Below are positions 27,567 to 36,036 of a stretch of 64,000 nt of DNA, one piece after another (the stretch's first letter is position 1; every line of letters begins with the position of its first letter). The notes below the pieces were generated by a model. That model saw only the letters and a program-made list of their open reading frames with translations. It did not search any database and was not told the origin of the DNA. The stretch covers positions 1 to 64,000 of the forward strand of contig CAZWZF010000006.1 of NCBI GenBank assembly GCA_964638715.1. The letters run 5' to 3'. Made by a program: the position numbers and the translations under genes. The stretch is from JBAXQQ01 sp037131695 (GTDB lineage Bacteria > Armatimonadota > Hebobacteria > CAIYQO01).

Positions 27567-28748
27567 ATGAACAAAAAATTATTCACGTCAGAATCCGTTA
27601 CCGAAGGGCATCCTGACAAAATTTGCGACCAGATTTCTGACGCGATTCTCGACCACATTCTCGCCAACGATAAAGAAGCCCGGGTTGCCTGCGAGACCCT
27701 GGTTACCACCGGATTGGTTTTAGTTTCCGGTGAAATAACGACAAATTGCTACATTGATATTCCAAAAATAGTGCGCGAGACCATAAATAATATCGGATAT
27801 GACCGGGCAAAATACGGATTTGACGCGGAGACTTGCAGCGTTTTAACATCGATTCACGACCAATCCGCCGATATTGCGATGGGGGTAAATGAGTCGCTGG
27901 AAGCAAAAGAATCACATTCAAATGCCAGAGACAACGGTGCCGGCGACCAGGGGATGATGTTCGGTTTTGCCTGCGATGAAACCCCGGAATTAATGCCAAT
28001 GGCAATTCACCTGGCGCATAAATTGGCAAAAAAATTAACCTTCGTCAGAAAAGAAGGAATCCTGAAATATCTGCGTCCGGACGGAAAAACCCAGGTTACC
28101 ATCGAGTATGACGGGGATAAGCCGGTTGCGATTGATACTATCGTCGTATCAACCCAGCATAACCCCAACGTTTCCATGCAGCATTTACGGGAAGACATTA
28201 TCGAACATGTCATCAAGCCGGAATTGCCCGCGAACCTGAAGACGTCTGATACAAAATATTACATAAATCCCACCGGCCGATTTGTCATCGGCGGTCCAAA
28301 CGGCGACACCGGCCTTACCGGACGAAAGATAATTGTTGATACCTACGGTGGTTACGCCCGCCACGGCGGCGGATGTTTCAGCGGCAAGGACCCGACGAAA
28401 GTTGACAGAAGTGCCGCCTACATGGCGCGTTACGTGGCAAAGAATATTGTCGCCGCCAAACTGGCAAAAAAATGCGAGATTCAAATTGCCTATGCTATTG
28501 GTGTTGCGCATCCTGTCAGCGTAAGAATTGATACCTTTGGCACCGGCAAAATATCTGATGATAAACTCGTTAAAATTATTAACGAACATTTTGATTTGCA
28601 TCCGACATCAATAATTCAAGACCTTAACCTGCTTAACCCGATATACCAGCGCACCGCCAGTTACGGTCATTTTGGCAGAAACGAGGAAGGCTTCCCCTGG
28701 GAAGTAATCGACAAAGATTTTTTGAAAAAAATGAAGAGTGAGGGGTAG
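27567..28748 (+). CDS. metK: S-adenosylmethionine synthetase (methionine adenosyltransferase)
   Basis: The 393-residue protein makes SAM from methionine and ATP in the cytoplasm. Motifs are GHPDKICDQISDAILD near the N-terminus, GAGDQGMMFG near 117, and GGCFSGKDPTKVDRSAAY near 265, all MetK signatures. Length is typical. The ATG at 27567 has GGGAG 11 nt upstream; a frame-open ATG at 27528 lies within the riboswitch terminator loop and is rejected. Expression is feedback-controlled by the SAM-I riboswitch just upstream. The C-terminal MKSEG is encoded by an ATGAAGAGTGAGGG repeat-like tail. Downstream lies a GTAGGGG-family repeat copy. Confidence 0.97.
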   Translation: MNKKLFTSESVTEGHPDKICDQISDAILDHILANDKEARVACETLVTTGLVLVSGEITTNCYIDIPKIVRETINNIGYDRAKYGFDAETCSVLTSIHDQSADIAMGVNESLEAKESHSNARDNGAGDQGMMFGFACDETPELMPMAIHLAHKLAKKLTFVRKEGILKYLRPDGKTQVTIEYDGDKPVAIDTIVVSTQHNPNVSMQHLREDIIEHVIKPELPANLKTSDTKYYINPTGRFVIGGPNGDTGLTGRKIIVDTYGGYARHGGGCFSGKDPTKVDRSAAYMARYVAKNIVAAKLAKKCEIQIAYAIGVAHPVSVRIDTFGTGKISDDKLVKIINEHFDLHPTSIIQDLNLLNPIYQRTASYGHFGRNEEGFPWEVIDKDFLKKMKSEG

Positions 28749-28769
28749 AAAAGTTTGATTTTGGCTTTA

Positions 28770-28882
28770 CTTGCCGGGTACAAGCCAACGAATCCCGTGA
28801 TATCAGTAAATGTTTATTTTATTGTTATCGCGGGATTCGACTCAGTCCCCTACCACAGCCAATATTTTTTCATAACACCGGA
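28770..28882 (+). repeat. Direct repeat copy A (GTAGGGG family) flanking pilin gene
   Basis: The 113-bp sequence CTTGCCGGG...CACCGGA is about 90% identical to 30216-30328 in the same orientation. It contains CGAATCCCGTGAT paired with ATCGCGGGATTCG, and its right end (TCCCCTAC) matches the GTAGGGGA terminus of other repeats in the window. Confidence 0.8.
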
Positions 28883-28913
28883 TGCTTAAATTAATGTAGA
28901 GTGTAAATTGCTC

Positions 28914-30053
28914 TTATTTATCCACCCGCCATCCGTCCACATATATCGGTCCGGTGCCGTTGTAGTACCAGTATACAAATGGCGATTGCAAACCTTCTGT
29001 TTTCCAGGGTTCGTAACCCGCTTTTGCTTTTGATGCAGCCATGTTAAGCGGGAATTTTGTGTATGGTGCCTTGATTTCTGTCCAGATACCTTTCACTAAC
29101 GGGTCTGGATATTGATAGATTTCAGTGTATGTTGGCAATCCTGCAAGGGTACCAGTGCCAACCTGTACTACCATCTGCGGTTCGCTGGCGGTTGAAAAAT
29201 TGCCGCAATTGAATTGAAATGCGATAGCAGTAGTATTCGAACCGAAAGGAACATAATACCATCCGCGAACACCCGCATTGTAAGGGATAAGTATGTTGCG
29301 AGTATTATAGACAGGGGTGTTGGCGGCGCGTCGGCTGGAAGCGCCTGATGTGGTAACTTTCGTACAATATCCGCCGGTAACTGAATAATTGAATTCCGCA
29401 GGATAATTTACCTGCGAGCATTGGGTTGGTGCTTCATAACTGATATTATCATCCCACCAGCAAGTGTCCCAGGTGCCGCTGCTGGTTGTGAACGGATACT
29501 GGTCCGGAGATGCACTGCTTGCCTGCGGCATTGCCATCGGCATGCGGATTCCATTGAGAAAAACATTTTGCTCTACAGCGACATGACCGTCAATATAAGA
29601 AACTATGCACATGTTTGAATGGCGCTTGTTGTCAGTATCTGCAGGAATATAAGCGATATTTGCCTGTGTTGTCGATACATTGGCTCCATCAGCGGTGATA
29701 GGCATAGTCGTGGGATCTGCGACATCACCAAGTGATTTTCCTGAGATAAAACTGTTGTAAACGTAACCGTTTGGTGTGTTTTTCCCCTTACTGGGGCATA
29801 CCATCACACCCGGGTCTAACTTTAAATCATTCCACACACTTGATGTTAAAGGCAGCGTTTCATCATGATCCTGAACATACATTGATGCAGTAGCCGCAAT
29901 CTGGCGCTGATTGCTGACGCAGGTAGTCTGTCTTGCTTTTTCACGCGCGCGGGCAAATACCGGGAATAAAATAGCGGCGAGAATGGCAATAATGGCAATC
30001 ACTACTAATAATTCAATAAGTGTGAATCCATAACAGGTCTTTTTATTTGACAT
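28914..30053 (-). CDS. Type IV pilin-like protein with beta-sandwich tail (paralogue 3)
   Basis: The 379-residue protein begins MSNKKTCYGFTLIELL and shares the pilin head with the paralogues at 8730, 10123 and 59207 (ARAREKARQTTCVSNQRQ, QDHDETLP, DPGVMVCPSKGKNTPNGY, YIDGHV). The tail after about residue 180 is aromatic and cysteine-containing (DTCWWDD, TQCSQV), ending PIYVDGWRVDK. It looks like a jelly-roll or carbohydrate-binding fold but is not assignable by eye. CGGAGG upstream of the ATG at 30053 sets the start; a longer frame start at 30104 would run through the leader palindrome. The gene stands between two 113-bp direct repeats. Confidence 0.82.
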   Translation of the reverse strand: MSNKKTCYGFTLIELLVVIAIIAILAAILFPVFARAREKARQTTCVSNQRQIAATASMYVQDHDETLPLTSSVWNDLKLDPGVMVCPSKGKNTPNGYVYNSFISGKSLGDVADPTTMPITADGANVSTTQANIAYIPADTDNKRHSNMCIVSYIDGHVAVEQNVFLNGIRMPMAMPQASSASPDQYPFTTSSGTWDTCWWDDNISYEAPTQCSQVNYPAEFNYSVTGGYCTKVTTSGASSRRAANTPVYNTRNILIPYNAGVRGWYYVPFGSNTTAIAFQFNCGNFSTASEPQMVVQVGTGTLAGLPTYTEIYQYPDPLVKGIWTEIKAPYTKFPLNMAASKAKAGYEPWKTEGLQSPFVYWYYNGTGPIYVDGWRVDK

Positions 30054-30075
30054 AGTATCCTCCGATTTACATTTA

Positions 30076-30133
30076 ATGGTTACGTAACCATCATGCATTA
30101 TCAAATTTTACCATTCCATTATTTTGATGTCAA
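30076..30133 (-). promoter_or_regulatory. Promoter and leader palindrome of third pilin-like gene
   Basis: On the minus strand TTGACA (30133-30128), 17 bp, TAAAAT (30110-30105), then the perfect 16-bp palindrome ATGGTTACGTAACCAT (30091-30076) in the 5' leader. The organisation equals that of the second pilin-like gene. Confidence 0.7.
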
Positions 30134-30215
30134 TACAATTAAGGTTGTATAAGATAAATTAATTGTTTTTTATTAAGTTGTGTATGCTTGCCGATTGGCA
30201 GGCGTATCAGCCAAG

Positions 30216-30328
30216 CTTGCCGGGGACAGACAACGAATCCCGTGATATCAGTAAATGCTTATATTGAAATCATCGCGGGATTCGACTCAGTCCCCTACTA
30301 CAGCCAATATTTTTTGATAATACCGGAG
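30216..30328 (+). repeat. Direct repeat copy B flanking pilin gene
   Basis: Near-identical to 28770-28882, same orientation. It lies in the 350-bp gap between the pilin-like gene's promoter and the 3' end of the glycyl radical enzyme. The rest of that gap is AT-rich sequence and a hairpin repeat at 30350-30391. Confidence 0.8.
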
Positions 30329-30349
30329 ACGAAAATATTCTAACATGAT

Positions 30350-30391
30350 GGGACAGACACATTCCTTGCTTTGCCACTCTGTGTCAGTCCC
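30350..30391. repeat. GGGACAGACAC hairpin repeat, copy 2
   Basis: GGGACAGACAC (30350-30360) pairs with GTGTCAGTCCC (30381-30391), loop about 20 nt containing TTTGCCACTC. Same family as 23057-23098 and, inverted, 32570-32611. It lies 12 bp beyond the stop of the glycyl radical enzyme and could act as its terminator. Confidence 0.75.
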
Positions 30392-30403
30392 TTAAGTTCT
30401 CAA

Positions 30404-32542
30404 TTAATTAAGCCCATTCAGCCGCGCGATTATTTCGTCTTGCAGTTTTTGTCCCATGTAGGTGAAGTCGGCGCTATAGCCCGCCACCCGCACCGTTAAC
30501 CCGCGATAACCATCGGGGTCGTTCTGGGCGGCACGCAGTGTTTTGGCGTCAACGACATTTATCTGCAATTGACTGCCACCTAATTTTACGAAGGTGCGGA
30601 TCATCGCTGTCACATTTTTACAGGCGTCAGGAGTGGCAACATCGGCGGGTGATAGCCGCAGAGTGGATACATTACCAGCAATGAGTTTTGAATGGTCGAG
30701 TCGACACAGTGAACGTATCATGGCGGTGGGGCCGGCGGTGGAAAGGCCTTGCGATGCTGCCAGGGAATCCGCCAGCGTTTGCCCGGGGTGGCGTCCGTCC
30801 ATGGTTGCACCCATCACCATGCCATAAGAAATGTGCATGTTTTCTCCGCCTGCCAGATGACCCAGCACCAGTGCTTTGCGAAAATCGGTATGCCGGCTTT
30901 CCAGCGCGTCGGCAAGCATGGTTATCAGTCGTGCACCTATCAAATCAACTTCTTCGCAATCATTGCCAAATTTTGGCAGCGTCTTAATTTGCGCAAACAG
31001 TGTCGGGTCATCGGCATCAAGCCGGGTATATAAATCAATCAGCGTTTTTCCATCTGCCAGTTTTTTCGCGGCATACAGCATATCTGCCGCATTTGGCAGT
31101 CCCAGAGCTTCCCAATGGCCATAATGGCTGGATGCGCCGCCATGGGCAAAATCTAAAGCGCGTTCCAGGCAAACCGGCATCAGCAGGGTTGCGTTGTAAT
31201 GGGTATTGGTGATTTGCTGGTCAAGCCAGGCATTTACTTCGCAACAGGCATCTGCAACTTCTTCAATCTTTTTCGTAATTGCAATCCAAATATCTTCCGG
31301 TTTTTTGCAGCTTCGCAGCGCTTCATCCACCAGCATTGCCAGGTTAATCCAGCCATTCGGCGCGCCCCAATTGCCTTTTCCTGGCGATACCACTTCGGTA
31401 CATCCGCTTAACGCGTATTCGCGTGCTTCCTCTACTGGTACGCCGATACGGGTAAGTCCTTCAATAATCGGCTTATCACCGTAAAAACTCGGTTCCGCCA
31501 GTCCTTCCGCCAGTGCCGCTACCGCCATATCCAGCACGTCCTGCGGGGTATCGTCGGTACAACGCACATATACAGTCGGTCTTAATAATCGCACCTTGCG
31601 AATCGCCTGCAAAAAAAGACGCGTCAGGTCGTTGCATCCATCGCTGCCGTCGGGCAGCATACCGCCCAGGGTCATAGTTTGCACCGAACTGACGTTTACA
31701 AAACCTTCGAAAACGTCGTGATGCAGTTTAATCAGCAGGTATTCGATAAGTTCCTGTGCGCGCTCCGGGGTGATGCGTCCGGCGGCAAGGTCAGCCTGGT
31801 AAAAATCGTTAAGGTAAATGTCAACCCGTCCGGTACCGTCACCGGCAGCCATATAGGCAAACCACAGGCTTTGCACTGCTTCGTGGAAGGTTTCGGCAGG
31901 TTGGGCCGGAACTTTGGCACAGATGCGGGCAATCTCGCGCAACTCGGCGGCGCGTTCGGGAGTGGCGGTCTCCGCCTGGCGCAATACTTCCTGCGAATAT
32001 CTTTGCGCGTGGGCAATTATCGCATCGTGACCCATTGCGAAGGCGAGGTAAAATTCCTTTTTATCGCCGGTTTTCCCTTCTGCCATTTCCCTGGCACGAC
32101 GCGCCAGCTCTGCTGAACCGGTACGGATGAAATTAGCGTAATCGACAACTTTATGATTTACCGACCCCTGTGGGGAAATCAAGCCGCGCTCCGCCATCGC
32201 TTTTAAAACCGGACGGTCATCTGGTGCATTTTTGCCAAAATTATGCACATGGGCATCAGTACCATCTGGATACCAGTTCCAGCTATCTCCATCGGCACGA
32301 ACGTAACCGCCGACAATCAGTTCGTCATTGGCGATTACCGGCGTTAATTTTGGATGCACCGCGGCAAAACACAAGGCGTCTTTCATAAATGGAGATACGT
32401 TGTCCGGGTATTGGAAGGAAGCATACATTTGCCCGCGCTCATCAAACCGGCTTTCTTTCTGGTTAGCGGCAATGGTGGCCAATCTATTTGTACGCGGTGT
32501 TGATCCGCGCTGATAAAGACGAATCTTACTGGTAACTGTCAT
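30404..32542 (-). CDS. Glycyl radical enzyme (pyruvate formate-lyase family)
   Basis: The 712-residue protein has both hallmarks of the family: an active-site cysteine in YALSGCTEVV (Cys381), and the glycyl radical box RVAGYSADF with Gly688 near the C-terminus. The Cys is followed by Thr-Glu, as in the dehydratase/decarboxylase branch (SGCxE-like); pyruvate formate-lyase has a Cys-Cys pair, so this is not PflB. It probably catalyses an anaerobic elimination or C-C/C-N cleavage. Such enzymes need a radical SAM activase, and none is found in the window. GGAGGG lies 7 nt before the ATG at 32542. The gene is bracketed by inverted copies of a hairpin repeat (30350 and 32570). It implies anaerobic or microaerobic growth. 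Confidence 0.88.
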   Translation of the reverse strand: MTVTSKIRLYQRGSTPRTNRLATIAANQKESRFDERGQMYASFQYPDNVSPFMKDALCFAAVHPKLTPVIANDELIVGGYVRADGDSWNWYPDGTDAHVHNFGKNAPDDRPVLKAMAERGLISPQGSVNHKVVDYANFIRTGSAELARRAREMAEGKTGDKKEFYLAFAMGHDAIIAHAQRYSQEVLRQAETATPERAAELREIARICAKVPAQPAETFHEAVQSLWFAYMAAGDGTGRVDIYLNDFYQADLAAGRITPERAQELIEYLLIKLHHDVFEGFVNVSSVQTMTLGGMLPDGSDGCNDLTRLFLQAIRKVRLLRPTVYVRCTDDTPQDVLDMAVAALAEGLAEPSFYGDKPIIEGLTRIGVPVEEAREYALSGCTEVVSPGKGNWGAPNGWINLAMLVDEALRSCKKPEDIWIAITKKIEEVADACCEVNAWLDQQITNTHYNATLLMPVCLERALDFAHGGASSHYGHWEALGLPNAADMLYAAKKLADGKTLIDLYTRLDADDPTLFAQIKTLPKFGNDCEEVDLIGARLITMLADALESRHTDFRKALVLGHLAGGENMHISYGMVMGATMDGRHPGQTLADSLAASQGLSTAGPTAMIRSLCRLDHSKLIAGNVSTLRLSPADVATPDACKNVTAMIRTFVKLGGSQLQINVVDAKTLRAAQNDPDGYRGLTVRVAGYSADFTYMGQKLQDEIIARLNGLN

Positions 32543-32569
32543 ATTTGCACCCTCCAAAAGGGTATTTCA

Positions 32570-32611
32570 GTGACTGACACCGAGTGGCGAAGCCAGGAAG
32601 GTGTCTATCCC
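32570..32611. repeat. GGGACAGACACC hairpin repeat, copy 3 (inverted)
   Basis: GTGACTGACACC (32570-32581) pairs with GGTGTCTATCCC (32600-32611). The orientation is opposite to copies at 23057 and 30350. It lies 28 bp upstream of the glycyl radical enzyme start. The remaining 200 bp to the next gene hold a hairpin-like AGATTA/TAATCT stretch (about 32740-32790) and the shared 3' hairpin of the mosaic gene. Confidence 0.75.
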
Positions 32612-32791
32612 GCGTTGTCTATTCCATAAATACAACAGCTTTATCGTTTAACCTTTAGAAGATATTAAAATGAGTGAAGATTTTATTGATATGATGATTT
32701 TATTTGAATCGTGATTTATTGGATTTTGGGATTAAAGGGATAACAGATTATAATGAAAAATCAAAATAATCTGTTAATCCTTTTAATTGTA

Positions 32792-32838
32792 GTTAAGACA
32801 AATAATCTGTCCCCCATAACTACGAAGGCAAAGGGGGG
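32792..32838 (-). terminator. 3' hairpin of smaller mosaic gene, duplicated after the giant gene
   Basis: Read with the gene, CCCCC (32838-32833) pairs with GGGGG (32815-32811), followed by GACAGATTATTTGTC. A near-identical segment lies at 35966-36011 after the giant gene. The paralogous pair therefore shares its 3' flank as well as its coding modules. Confidence 0.55.
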
Positions 32839-32848
32839 AATATTACGG

Positions 32849-35764
32849 TCAGTGTGCGGCAACGACGCAACGGAATCCGATGCCTTCATCGTATACGCCC
32901 GGGAGGCCGCCGAAACGAGATGCGCCGCGGTAGTAGTAGCCAAAGTTGTAGCTGTAATAATACCACGAACCACCCCGCAGTATGCGGCCGTATCCAATTC
33001 CTCCCGGAGTAATTGTGATTGGATTAGTCACCGGCGTCGAGGAATAAGTGTCAAACCGGTCTGCGCACCACTCCCAAACATTGCCAGCCAGGTCCTGCGC
33101 CCCGCACCAACTCGCTCCTTGCGGGAAACTGCCCACCGGCCAGGTACTAATGTGAAGATCGGAAGAAGTAGATTTATTCGCACACTTCGTATCATCCCAG
33201 CCATCGTATGGAGTACCTGGAGTTGCTGTTCCACCCCATGGGTAATTGTTTCCATCCGGTCCCCGCGCGGCCCATTCCCACTGTGCCTCGGTAGGCAGGC
33301 TCGCACCCGCCCAGTCGGCATACGCCTTGCAATCATACCAGTTGACATTAACGATGGGGTGATCTTTCAACAACGGGTCATTCCAGCCGGTCTTACCTTC
33401 CCAACTAAAACCGTATGGAAACGACGGTATTGTGCGCAAAGTAGCCGTACAGAACTGAAGGTATTGTTTCACCGTCACCTCGTATTTATAAATCCAGTAT
33501 CCGGAAAGGGTGACCGTTTGCGTTTTTGGCTCACCCCCCCACGAGTCATACTCCGTTCCCATGGTAAAAACGTCGCCCGGCACCCACACCATCTCCGCGC
33601 TGTCGATGGGAGTCGGCATGATAGATGGAGGGATATGAATGGTCATGGTGCTTGCTTGAGGATTCCACCATGTTGCATATCCAATACGGCCATCGAAAGT
33701 CGCAAAAGCGGAGAGGGTTCCTGGTTGAATGTAAGTAAATGTCGTGATACCATTTATATTGGTTGATTGATGCGGCGCATCCCATACGGCATTGTTGTTA
33801 TTATGTTGTGTCTGCAAATCAACAGTCGCACCAAAAGCGGGAGCATGGGTAGCGTCGTCAATAACTGTTACCGTCAAAGAGTTCTGATTAGTAAAAGGAA
33901 TATTTAAGCCGTGCTCGGATAAGTGGGAGATAGTTCCTATGAAGACATTTGGCGTAACCGTGGTATCTCTTACGGCCGTGCCTTCGTAAATCCACTTGCC
34001 GGTAGTTTCGTCCAGGTACCACATTTCTATTGGACCAGCACCTGGGTCTCTATCAGGGTCAATTGGGAAGGTGATTACAGCGGTTTTGCCTGAAGCAAGC
34101 TGCAGTTCCTGCCCGCCGGAGATAGCGGTGACATCAACGTAACCGTAACTTGCGATGGGAGTGTCGACACCATCTTTATTGCCAACGAATAAGCCAGGGA
34201 AACTTTCTGTATAGTGGTTATCTTTCGGAAGTACAGTGGTGATGGCGATATCGGCGGTCGCAACGGGAGTACCGGTATCGGTCACCAGGCTGTTAGCAGG
34301 AATATCAACCTTTGCATTTAGCTGGTCTGAACGATCGTCACTAACAGTTACTGGTACAGTAACGTTGATGTTCAGCACCCGATTACCCACTTCCGGCAAA
34401 GTGAAGTTTATTACTGCTGTCTGTCTTTGAGATAAAGTAACGTTATCCTGGGTGGACAGGTAAGTTTTAATACCTGCAGGTCCTTGTACTTTAATGATGA
34501 TCATATTTGCCGGAGTGACGTTCTCTAAAGTGTATTTACCATCAGTGAGTGAGGTGGCAGTTGCACCACCCGCTTGTAGAGTTGCGCCGGCAATAGTTTT
34601 ACCAGCAATATCGCGTACGATGCCGGTAATTTTCGCTCCGATGAAGTCATCAGTACTCGTCGCCGTCCCACTAATAGTTGTAACACTGATCTTACCGGCA
34701 GTGTCGCCACCGGGAACCGTTGCGATGATGGACGTCGCACTCACCACAGTAAATGCTGCTGCAGTTATACCATTAAATTTTACCGCTGTCGCACCAATGA
34801 AATTTGTCCCGGTAATGGTGATAATTGTACCCGCCGCACTATAGGCAGGGGTAAAAGAAGTTATCGTCGGAACTGGCGGGGTAATTACCAACGATTTCTC
34901 TACAGATGTTACCGTTGCATTAGGATCGACGCCACTTAAATCACGTGCGATGACAGTAAGACTATAGGTTTTAACTGTTGTCGGTATAAAGGTGAAGGTG
35001 CTGCTGTTGTTGAAACTGCGCAGCAAAGAAGTGCCAGCCATGAACTTATACTGAACATTAGCACCTCCTGTGGCTGCTGCGTTGAGTATAACGGGTACTC
35101 CAACCGATACAGAATTCGATGGTGCTATCGCCAATGAAACCGCGGAGAGTGCTGGTTTTATAGCAAGACTCACTGTCGATGATGTTACAACAGCATCAGG
35201 ATCAACACTGTATAGATCACGTGCGATGACAGTAAGATTATAAGTTTTCGCTACTGTCGGTGTAAAGGCAAAGGTGCTGCTGCTGCTGAAACTGCGCAGC
35301 AATGAAGTGCCAGCCATGAATTTATATTGAACATTAGCACCGCCGGTAGCAGCTGCTGATAATATCACCGGGTTGCCAATCAACACCGCATTAAGTGGCG
35401 CTGTCGTCAATGAAACTGTGGCAAGTGCTGGTTTTACAGTAAAATTAGTTGCGCTGGCAGCAGTACCACCGGGGGTTGTCACGCTAATCTTCCCGGTAGT
35501 TGCGCCTGCAGGTACTGTCGCGATAATTGTTGTCGCATTGATAACGGAAAAGACTGCCGGCGTACCGTTAAACGTCACCACCATGGATGGGTCAGGGGGT
35601 GTGTTAGTAGTGTTAATTGCCACTCCATTATAACCCACGACACCGCTGGTTGGGTAGATAGAAGTAATGGTCGGAGCAAGGGCACCGGTGGTACTGGGGA
35701 GCAACAACAGGCAAAGTGCCATTAAGACACTCATCACGAAGGGGGACAAATTGGTATGTTTCAT
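32849..35764 (-). CDS. Secreted mosaic protein: Ig-like, IPT/TIG and C-terminal FGE-sulfatase (SUMF1) domain
   Basis: The 971-residue protein has a signal peptide ending near ALA (residue 30). An IPT/TIG-like domain (ITSIYPTSGVVGY) comes first, then two Ig-like repeats of about 92 residues (ANVQYKFMAGTSLLRSF) and a further IPT/TIG domain. A carboxypeptidase-regulatory-like segment (ITGIVRDIAGKTIAGATLQ) follows. The SUMF1 domain (about 725-971) has MVWVPGDVFTMG, SLPTEAQWEWAARG, DLAGNVWEWCAD and GFRCV. The active-site cysteines of true formylglycine-generating enzyme (CxxxxC in SCYRYRCAAR) are missing: the region reads YYYRGASR. A binding rather than catalytic role is therefore likely. AGGAGA precedes the ATG at 35764. 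It is a smaller tandem paralogue of the giant gene upstream. Confidence 0.85.
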   Translation of the reverse strand: MKHTNLSPFVMSVLMALCLLLLPSTTGALAPTITSIYPTSGVVGYNGVAINTTNTPPDPSMVVTFNGTPAVFSVINATTIIATVPAGATTGKISVTTPGGTAASATNFTVKPALATVSLTTAPLNAVLIGNPVILSAAATGGANVQYKFMAGTSLLRSFSSSSTFAFTPTVAKTYNLTVIARDLYSVDPDAVVTSSTVSLAIKPALSAVSLAIAPSNSVSVGVPVILNAAATGGANVQYKFMAGTSLLRSFNNSSTFTFIPTTVKTYSLTVIARDLSGVDPNATVTSVEKSLVITPPVPTITSFTPAYSAAGTIITITGTNFIGATAVKFNGITAAAFTVVSATSIIATVPGGDTAGKISVTTISGTATSTDDFIGAKITGIVRDIAGKTIAGATLQAGGATATSLTDGKYTLENVTPANMIIIKVQGPAGIKTYLSTQDNVTLSQRQTAVINFTLPEVGNRVLNINVTVPVTVSDDRSDQLNAKVDIPANSLVTDTGTPVATADIAITTVLPKDNHYTESFPGLFVGNKDGVDTPIASYGYVDVTAISGGQELQLASGKTAVITFPIDPDRDPGAGPIEMWYLDETTGKWIYEGTAVRDTTVTPNVFIGTISHLSEHGLNIPFTNQNSLTVTVIDDATHAPAFGATVDLQTQHNNNNAVWDAPHQSTNINGITTFTYIQPGTLSAFATFDGRIGYATWWNPQASTMTIHIPPSIMPTPIDSAEMVWVPGDVFTMGTEYDSWGGEPKTQTVTLSGYWIYKYEVTVKQYLQFCTATLRTIPSFPYGFSWEGKTGWNDPLLKDHPIVNVNWYDCKAYADWAGASLPTEAQWEWAARGPDGNNYPWGGTATPGTPYDGWDDTKCANKSTSSDLHISTWPVGSFPQGASWCGAQDLAGNVWEWCADRFDTYSSTPVTNPITITPGGIGYGRILRGGSWYYYSYNFGYYYRGASRFGGLPGVYDEGIGFRCVVAAH

Positions 35765-35965
35765 ATTACTTCTCCTGATAACAAATGTGCGCAATATTTA
35801 TTAAACATTCTCAGTAGTCATCCATGTTAAAAATACAAACAACATAATTATTACTGACAACTGAAACTGCTTATACTTAATATATAACGTCTCACACATG
35901 TATCTATATGTCAATAGGTAATTTGCATATTATAAGAAAGAAAAATTTTAGAATATTTTATTGTT

Positions 35966-36011
35966 GTTAAGACAAATAATCTGTCCCCCATAGCCACGAA
36001 GGCGAAGGGGG
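35966..36011 (-). terminator. 3' hairpin of giant mosaic gene
   Basis: Read with the gene, CCCCC (36011-36007) pairs with GGGGG (35989-35985), followed by ACAGATTATTTGTC. Counterpart of 32792-32838. The remaining gap to 35764 is AT-rich. It contains TTGACA on the minus strand near 35915, but no well-spaced -10 box. Confidence 0.5.
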
Positions 36012-36036
36012 AAAAGCATTAGAATATAGAGGAATA

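Noticed and set aside
32753..33766. 337-codon plus-strand frame over the 3' end of the smaller mosaic gene
   Set aside because: Antisense to the SUMF1 domain, which has clear family motifs on the minus strand.
32849..35764. Active formylglycine-generating enzyme
   Set aside because: The CxxxxC copper-binding pair is absent (YYYRGASR), and no sulfatase gene with a CxPxR site was seen nearby.
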